From NCBI GenBank assembly GCA_003151955.1, contig PLZB01000024.1:1-64000 (forward strand): a stretch of 64,000 bases of DNA. Direction: 5' to 3'. Position 1 is the stretch's first letter. Each line of letters starts with the position of its first letter. The stretch comes from Acidimicrobiaceae bacterium. GTDB lineage: Bacteria > Actinomycetota > Acidimicrobiia > Acidimicrobiales > UBA8190. Shown one piece after another: positions 60,801-64,000 of the stretch. Both the position numbers and the translations under genes were made by a program. Below the pieces are notes generated by a model. The model was not told where the DNA came from and did no database searches. It was given only the letters and a program-made list of their open reading frames with translations.

Positions 60801-63800
60801 CCGTGACGGGCAAGGTGAGGTCGACGGTCTGGGCGTTGGGGACGGTGATCTGGATGAGGACCGTCCCGGTGGTCCCACCCCGGGCCCCGAGGCTGGCGGC
60901 CAGGGAGAAGGTGCCGTTGGCGTTGACGGTGACCTGGGTCCCGGCCTCGACGGTGTAGGTCCCGTCGGGGTTCTCGGTCACCTGTTCCACGGTGGATCCG
61001 GCCGGGGCCGACCCCTGGCCGCCGATCCCGGTGACGGTCCCCCTGACGGGGACGACGCCGGGGGTGGCCGTGAGCGTGACGGGGGCGACCACGGTGACGC
61101 CGGAGGAGGTCACCACGGCCTGGACGGTGGTCGTCTGCCAACCGGGCTCGGTGAAGGTGATCAGGTAGGTGGCCGGGGTGAGGCCGACCAGGGACCAGGT
61201 CCCCTTGGCCCCGGCGTAGACGGTCTCGGCCTGGGCCGCCCCCTGGGCGTCGGCCAGGGGCTGGGCCTGGACCTGGACGCCGGCCACGGGGACACCGGCC
61301 CCATCGACCACCGTGCCCTGGAGAGCCCCGGGGGGGAGGGCGGCGAGGACGACGCCGACGGCGGCGCCGGTGGCCTGGATGACCCGTTGGACGGTGACCG
61401 AGCCGAGCTTGGAGACCTGGAGGAGGTGGGCCCCGGGGACCACGTTGGTGAACGTGAAATGGCCGCCACCGTCGCTGGTGGCGGGGAGGCCGTCCAGGCT
61501 GACGAGGGCCCCGACAACGGGGTGGCCGGTGCCGTCGAGGACGATGCCGGCCACGGTGAGGGTGGACCCGGCCCCGGACAGCTGGATCTGGACGTCACCC
61601 CCGGCCGGGACGGGGAGGTCCCCGGTATTGGTCACGACCAGGGTGGTGGCGGGGGGCTGGCCGTCGACGGTCAGCACCGGGGTGGCCGGCCCGGTGACGG
61701 TGGCGGCCACCCCGTCGATCTGGATCTCGACCTGGGAGGTGGTGGTCTTGCCGGCCACGGTGACCGACAGCTGGAGCCAGTAGGGGCCGGTGACGGCCCC
61801 GGCCGGGATGGTGAAGGCCTCGGCGGTGCTGCCCCCGGCGGACACGGTGGCGGTCCGGGTGGTGGCGAAGAGGGAGGTGGTGGCGTTGGCCAGGGTGGCG
61901 GCCAGGGAGAAGGTCCCGGCGCTGCCCCCGGCGTTGGTGACCGTGACCCCGATGTTCTGGCCGGCCTGGTCGGAGGTGGCCGGGACCGAGACCTGGAAGA
62001 CGGGGGGCAGGATGGTGAGATCCGCCGTCCCGATGACCTGGCCGTTGACGCTGGCCACCACCGGGTAGGTCCCGGCGGCGGCGTTGGGCGGGACGGCCCC
62101 GAGGTCGAAGGCCGCGGTGGCCGTGACGGGGGAGCCGGTGCCTGTCACCGTGAACGGCCCGGCCGTTCCCGTCAGGCTCAAGCCGCTGGCGGTCAGGGTG
62201 GCGGTGACCGGGCCCAGTGCGAATTGGGAGTCGGCCGTCATCGTGAGGGTCCCCGTCAGCTCGTCCCCGTCGCGGAGGCTGGTGGCGGCCAGGGTGGGCT
62301 GCCCGGTCATGTCGTTCAGAACGGGGGTGCCGGCCGACGCCGTCTGCCCGTCGTAGACGAGGACCTCGGTCAGCCGGTAGGTGCCGGGGAGCAGGGCGTT
62401 GGGGCCGGGGACGGTCACGTCGAAGGTGGCGGATTCGGTCCCCCCCGAGGCCAGGTCGAAGGTCTGGGTTGTGGACGTCCCGGTCACGACGGTTCCCGTG
62501 GGGTCGACCAGAGCCACGGTCAGCTGGTCGCCGGCCTGGTCCGCCCCACCGGTGTTCATCACCGTGACCGGGACCGGGACGGTCGAGCCCGGTGTGACCG
62601 GGGTCGGCACGACAGGGGTGGAGAGCGTCACCCGGGGGAGCGATCCGGGAAGGGACAGGCTGACCTCGCCGATGGGTTGGTTCGTGGGTCCGAGAACGGT
62701 GGCGGTGTAGACGTAGAAGGCGGCGGCGGGAAGGCCGGGGCTGCCGCTGGCCAGGGGACAGGTCGGGGACCCGGTCTCGGGGTCGAGGACCAGGGCGATG
62801 GGGGTGACGTCGGCGCTGGCGGCCATGGTGACGGGGACGGTCTCCTGGCAGACCAGGGTGTTGGTGTCGGTGACGACGTGGATGAGCACGGAGCCGTCGA
62901 TGGGGGCCGGGGTGGAGTTGGCCAGGTCGAGGGTGACGGTGGGCTTGGACCCGGGGGCGTAGAAGGTGGCAACCGGGGCCACGGTGGCCGCCCCCTCCAC
63001 CTGGGGGGCGTAGACGTTGATGCCGGGGCCCTGGCCGAAGCCGGAGGCGTAGACCTTGTTGTTCTGGTCGGTCACGCTCATCCTCAGGCTGCCGCCCGTG
63101 GCCACCGAGGTGAAGGTGTGGGTCCAGGGGGCGCTGCTGTGGGCCGGGACGGTGAGGGTGTCGACGTGGGGGACGTTCTCGTTGTGGCCGAGGAGGTAGG
63201 AGAGGGTCAGGTCGAGGGGTGAGCCGGTGTGGTTGGTGAACTGCCCGACGTAGGTGACGCTGCCCCCCACCGGGATGTTGGTGTCGTTGGAGGAGATGGA
63301 GATGGTCAGGTTGGACTGGTTGGGGTTGGGGAGACCGCTGTCGGGCTCGATGGCGAATTTGGCCACCCCCTGGTCGAGCTCCATCTGGTTCCCGTTGGCG
63401 TCGAGCTGCTGGACGTCGGCCTGCCAGAGGCCGGCGCCGTTGTAGCCGAGGGGCCAGGCCCCCGAGGCCGGGATGGTCAGTGTCACCGGCACCGACGCCG
63501 TCTGGCCCGGGCCCAGGGTGACGTTGAGGGGCTCGGTGGAGGGGAAGGGGGAGGGCGGGGCCTGGCCGGAGGGGTCGACCAGAACGAGGTGGGCGGAGGT
63601 GGTCCGCTGCGAGTGGTTGGTCACGGTGAGGGACAAGGTCACGGTGAAGTTCCCGGCGAAGCCGGGGACGACGGACGGCTCCACGGCGAACTTGTCGAGG
63701 GCCCAGTCCACGGCGTCGCGGACGTAGCTCACCTCGTCGGGGGTGATGGGCTGGGCCGCTGACTTCCAGTCGGTGTAGGCCGAGGTGGCCAGAACCTGGC

Positions 63801-64000
63801 CCTTCCCGAAGGGGTAGAGGACGGTGGTGACGTCGCCGGTGGACTGGTCGAGGGTGACGTCTTCCCCGCCGGCGGGGACCCCGGTGAAGAAGCCGTCGGT
63901 GTCGACGTTGGCGGTGCCGCTGCCGGTTGCGAAGCTGGCCAGCGGGGTGCCGTCGGTGGCCTGGTTGAGGACCTCCATGTTGCCGGTGAACCACGTCGGG
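51889..64000 (-). CDS. Giant surface protein, more than 4,030 residues, N-terminus outside window
   Basis: The frame is open from the window edge to the stop at 51889. From the N-terminal side: a segment resembling the end of a peptidase- or GATase-like domain (TWFTGNMEVLN, YPFGKGQVLATSAYTDWKSA, VSYVRDAVDWALDKF at 63700-64000); many CARDB/Ig-like beta sandwiches; a carboxypeptidase-regulatory-like pair (about 60960-61600); seven PPC-like repeats (57830-60420); paired TATPLAGSSLTLTVTVSTTGGSP units (56700-57350); more Ig-like domains; a Gly-rich block with GGLLGGGVLAGGSGIGG (near 53520-53600); a fibronectin type III domain (RWFASLDPSVTGYRIYRSLNGG, near 52700-52920); and six C-terminal GYWLVASDGGIFAYGDA units. 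It is probably an exported cell-surface or matrix protein. Confidence 0.88.
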   Translation of the reverse strand, partial: PTWFTGNMEVLNQATDGTPLASFATGSGTANVDTDGFFTGVPAGGEDVTLDQSTGDVTTVLYPFGKGQVLATSAYTDWKSAAQPITPDEVSYVRDAVDWALDKFAVEPSVVPGFAGNFTVTLSLTVTNHSQRTTSAHLVLVDPSGQAPPSPFPSTEPLNVTLGPGQTASVPVTLTIPASGAWPLGYNGAGLWQADVQQLDANGNQMELDQGVAKFAIEPDSGLPNPNQSNLTISISSNDTNIPVGGSVTYVGQFTNHTGSPLDLTLSYLLGHNENVPHVDTLTVPAHSSAPWTHTFTSVATGGSLRMSVTDQNNKVYASGFGQGPGINVYAPQVEGAATVAPVATFYAPGSKPTVTLDLANSTPAPIDGSVLIHVVTDTNTLVCQETVPVTMAASADVTPIALVLDPETGSPTCPLASGSPGLPAAAFYVYTATVLGPTNQPIGEVSLSLPGSLPRVTLSTPVVPTPVTPGSTVPVPVTVMNTGGADQAGDQLTVALVDPTGTVVTGTSTTQTFDLASGGTESATFDVTVPGPNALLPGTYRLTEVLVYDGQTASAGTPVLNDMTGQPTLAATSLRDGDELTGTLTMTADSQFALGPVTATLTASGLSLTGTAGPFTVTGTGSPVTATAAFDLGAVPPNAAAGTYPVVASVNGQVIGTADLTILPPVFQVSVPATSDQAGQNIGVTVTNAGGSAGTFSLAATLANATTSLFATTRTATVSAGGSTAEAFTIPAGAVTGPYWLQLSVTVAGKTTTSQVEIQIDGVAATVTGPATPVLTVDGQPPATTLVVTNTGDLPVPAGGDVQIQLSGAGSTLTVAGIVLDGTGHPVVGALVSLDGLPATSDGGGHFTFTNVVPGAHLLQVSKLGSVTVQRVIQATGAAVGVVLAALPPGALQGTVVDGAGVPVAGVQVQAQPLADAQGAAQAETVYAGAKGTWSLVGLTPATYLITFTEPGWQTTTVQAVVTSSGVTVVAPVTLTATPGVVPVRGTVTGIGGQGSAPAGSTVEQVTENPDGTYTVEAGTQVTVNANGTFSLAASLGARGGTTGTVLIQITVPNAQTVDLTLPVTVGTPATVGTVTPVAASGGVAQEPNGPTDPAPITVGVPTTSTLPPGGTDTYGVTLTHPGPVTVTVTPGTPGWTPVVTVATAAAPGSPFTNATGDTASTGLLQPGQYLVTVAASPAKTTDEPYTVDITQPWTAIGTDTTAGTAAVLAPDGTAEGTMAPAGQAYWYVLTLPQNGRVTFTLTEPDPAAPSGDAAQLHVENGTNTSEIGTVSNYWSSVGDTLTLTEDLPAGTYLVWVSDNESEPRPFTLADAYVPADTGAGDTTSASPAALTPNGAVTGYLFPSGQQYWYSLTISQAGRITIDLAEPQPNSTSGDYGRLHLENGTNRSEIGSSEGYWNSTGDTLTLTEDLLPGTYLIWVSDNQGEVNPFTLSDVFVPATTGLADSGGTPPPTPPAVQPNGSVQGYLFPANTQYWYQLVVPANGRVTVTLTETAPNSPSGDYGRLHLENGTNTGEIASAENYWSSDGGVLTVTVDLAPGNYLIWVADNQGETRPFTLAAAFTPSDTGQANAGGSPPASPPVVPTDGAVQGYLFPANVQHWYELVLPTNGRLTVALTEPHPNAASGDQGALHLENAGNTSEIGSDIANWSGTTGNTLSVTFDLLAGTYLVWVEDNQGEVNPFTLSDVFLPAASGLTDTTPTSPAPLAVNGVDQGYLFPANTQYWYSLSVPTNSRVTLSLAEPHPNAPTGDYGRLHLENATDTSEITSSESYWNSVGDTVSLTADLDAGTYLVWVGDNEGEVNPFTLTATVVPAATAADNTSVASAAPLAVGGAVSGYLFTAATQYWYALTVPTNGRVTLSLSEPQPNAPSGDYGRLHLENGTNTSEIGSSEGYWNSTADTLTLTEDLVAGTYLVWVSDNAGETRPFTLSAVQAGADTGLANTVPTGPGADPVPLATNGDVEGFLFTANTQYWYTVTVPVAGSDTLTLSEPQPNAPSGDYGRLHLENGTNTSEIGSTEGYWNSTADTLTLTRTLAAGTYLVWVSDNSGETRPFTLSSILTPTAGPLAGNLNAGTADPFAPGTPATPTSLSEILTAGGDTAGTGTADAAWFTFTVPAGGTLELGGLPTGGAVAVLDSGQTLVPGGLGSGSTFSVTVPAGTFYLVVGYPGTDIGTTPTVTVVEQVVTSNPVRAGPGVVFAPTAGTAAAAVPGTTSDAWLSSTEPTVDELLTVSSPGVTSVTATPLAGSTLTLTVTVSTTGGSPVTVASGTAATTGQAVTVSWPATPLPHGTTTYLVTVTDSGPGDSGPLAVGSAVIPTTPLVGTGGGYATSPASAPAGPLGGTTDLWLGSPLPTATETLSVPTPGRLTVTATPLAGSSLTLTVTVSTTGGSPVTVTSSTAAAAGDAVTVSWPATPLPAGTTTYLVTVTDSGPADIGTLALASTLAPVTMLAGPGQPTGSGPATVTVNQSVLDTLLLPSQSDQYTVDVPGSGIVTASVQAPSGQEATTSLCVIRVADGASMGCTAGAAAGHPETVSFVATAPTGVEAVYRLTVTDPGGQPGTGSYLVSATLAPVVGVPAGAATMAGALTLDLGQPVDLYPATPGQTVFESLTLATGGTLTATATPTDPNWAVTVEIVLADGTVVVTPVTGATGAPASTGPVVLPAGTYLIGVSATYTPGGVPPTVPAVGLTTGFISEAYPGQAQATSGLVQAPVGAIGVGGSVSVPVPMPFLPTAGAYTGVATYLSSTGQVVASTGITVDRADNGIVLLLSTDQQAYTAGQTVTVTATVDNVGATSQTVPLTVSAGATTLVSQSVALSAGTGATVQATFTATAGTTLSGQAGGFTTELYVPVATARVTATLAAPVAGGPGPVGVALSLADTGQIVATVQVAFDGGVPQPETIPVGSTLTLNFTVPVTAPTTVTVVITGDLTATLSRTIELTTTGRFTPTIAAVYPTGAPVTIPFTLASTSPLLNTVPVSFTLDGVTSALTETVPPGGQVSDQTAFAPLPAGRYTMNWVTGYGSGTTTVVVAPPEAATMVAGIPLTASGAFSVDVVVVNTGSSPFDGTLVMTTPFGVVTAPVEGLAVLSSTTVVLDAVPPAGQPPITGPLAVTVGLDGAGGQIGTQSGTVSETTTIIVVALPTVNLTAGSPSTVSFEVQNTGGATGTATVALNIPGLFTGSQSAQVVPGATQTITFSVSIPATTPSTSQQPVIPGDLSAATYDAENPVTAQIDGTQYPLGLNITGASVTATASLDQSSYVAGSNAVLTLDLVGTSGTYSVTAALDAFSQTTLVTIPSTGPGAGTATVSFTVPVAFDQKLHFSVSEQFGQAMYSDALYLYRNTGAVQVGLDQQIYQPLNTATVTVTAQSAGTVTFTAPGPFTGGTSDTESMAVAGGGASQQVTFAVPDLTAGSYSLDWSYSPSGGGQPETDSVPFDVQGAQAIVNLITLPGVTYCPVTATVSSGGGGVAIATYSYGGLLGGGVLAGGSGIGGPYGGSLYGGPQCATGLGYEPGTTVKLDVSAVVNKDMEAQLVVDLASDNGIVIPVETEMLPLTAGDNTFGVDVLLPSYVSGTSYLTYQLLYLDPPLPGGNPALEILTSGAIAIDIAGTSISGLTLAQPAYTPGQDVTGTLGISGGGSTTLDVDVDGTTVATPTVSLNGGYNELTVDFGHLGAGSHTLTVTVAPAGATFSLPLDVTAPTPAGAPIGLSVGVTGTSASLRWFASLDPSVTGYRIYRSLNGGAPVLVATVGPAAEAYVDAGLAAGTYTWTISSLSAPGESTRSRGTSATVSSSRTGNGYWLVASDGGIFAYGTATFHGSAGSLTLNKPVVGMAATADDGGYWLVASDGGIFAYGDAAFHGSAGSLTPNKPVVGMAVTPDGGGYWLVASDGGIFAYGDAGFYGSTGSITLNRPVVGMAPTPDGRGYWLVASDGGIFAYGDAGFYGSTGSITLNRPVVGMAPTADGRGYWLVASDGGIFAYGDAGFHGSTGSIHLNQPVVGMAPTPDGAGYWLVAADGGIFAYGDAGFFGSAGSIKLNEPIVGMADT
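51895..52640 (-). repeat. Six tandem 126-bp units
   Basis: These encode GYWLVASDGGIFAYGDAGF(Y/H/F)GS(T/A)GS..LN.PVVGMA.TPDG. The middle two units are nearly identical at DNA level over more than 100 bp, so array expansion is recent. Confidence 0.92.
57830..60420 (-). repeat. Seven tandem units of about 360-380 bp
   Basis: Each unit encodes about 120 residues: GYLFPANTQYWYSL, then a strand, EPQPNAPSGDYGRLHLENGTN, TSEIGSSEGYWNS, DTLTLTEDL, AGTYLVWVSDN, GE..PFTL. The pattern is like a pre-peptidase C-terminal (PPC) beta sandwich. Spacers between units are acidic and end in DTG or ATG. Units differ mainly in the first 25 residues. Confidence 0.88.

Noticed and set aside
52051-63222. Plus-strand ORF of 3,723 residues antisense to the giant surface gene
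   Set aside because: It is extremely Gly/Asp/Val-rich low-complexity sequence with no domain, mirrored from the GC-rich codons of the minus-strand gene, which has clear domains and repeats.

Overview
High-GC, gene-dense DNA with many GTG starts, GTGA stop/start overlaps and some probably leaderless starts; this is an actinomycetote. Three large exported proteins end in tandem units of about 42 residues of the type GYWLVASDGGIFAFGDA...GSMGG..LN.PIVGMA. From general knowledge this repeat is abundant in Acidimicrobiia, so that class is the best guess (inference, not tested by search).

Layout. 1-4.2 kb: two tandem copies of a divergent pair, each an exported beta-rich protein facing a TetR regulator, with conserved DNA between them. 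4.2-5.4 kb: clpP head to head with a ClpP-like protein that has lost the whole catalytic triad. 5.5-12.9 kb: metabolic and signalling genes: an N-acyl-D-amino-acid deacylase-like amidohydrolase with a coupled SnoaL-like protein, an alpha/beta-hydrolase-adenylate cyclase fusion, YceI, a structured intergenic region that may encode an RNA, a site-2 protease, a chimeric kinase/hydrolase ORF and a methyltransferase. 13-16.2 kb: an exported repeat protein and a membrane protein. 16.3-25.9 kb: recD, recB and recC, with a two-gene toxin-antitoxin-like module on the opposite strand between recD and recB. 26-36.2 kb: a radical SAM/SPASM enzyme and a surface protein of nearly 3,000 residues whose frame is broken at a C7 tract with the geometry of a -1 slippery site.

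36.2-39.2 kb is a toxin-antitoxin island: an intact Xre/RES pair, decayed AbiE genes, a small conserved-looking protein, a frameshifted small ORF and a VapBC remnant with internal deletions. 39.5-47.7 kb is a two-gene operon encoding 1,543 and 1,184 residue proteins that I cannot assign to any family; it is the best candidate for an undescribed system, and it lies between the toxin-antitoxin remnants and a downstream 442-residue protein plus HNH endonuclease. 50.3-51.9 kb is a MarR/pirin divergent pair with a readable promoter-operator. From 51.9 kb to the window edge runs one surface protein of more than 4,000 residues, incomplete at its N terminus, with seven repeats of about 120 residues and six C-terminal 42-residue units.

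No rRNA, tRNA, CRISPR array, insertion sequence, integrase or replication origin was recognised.
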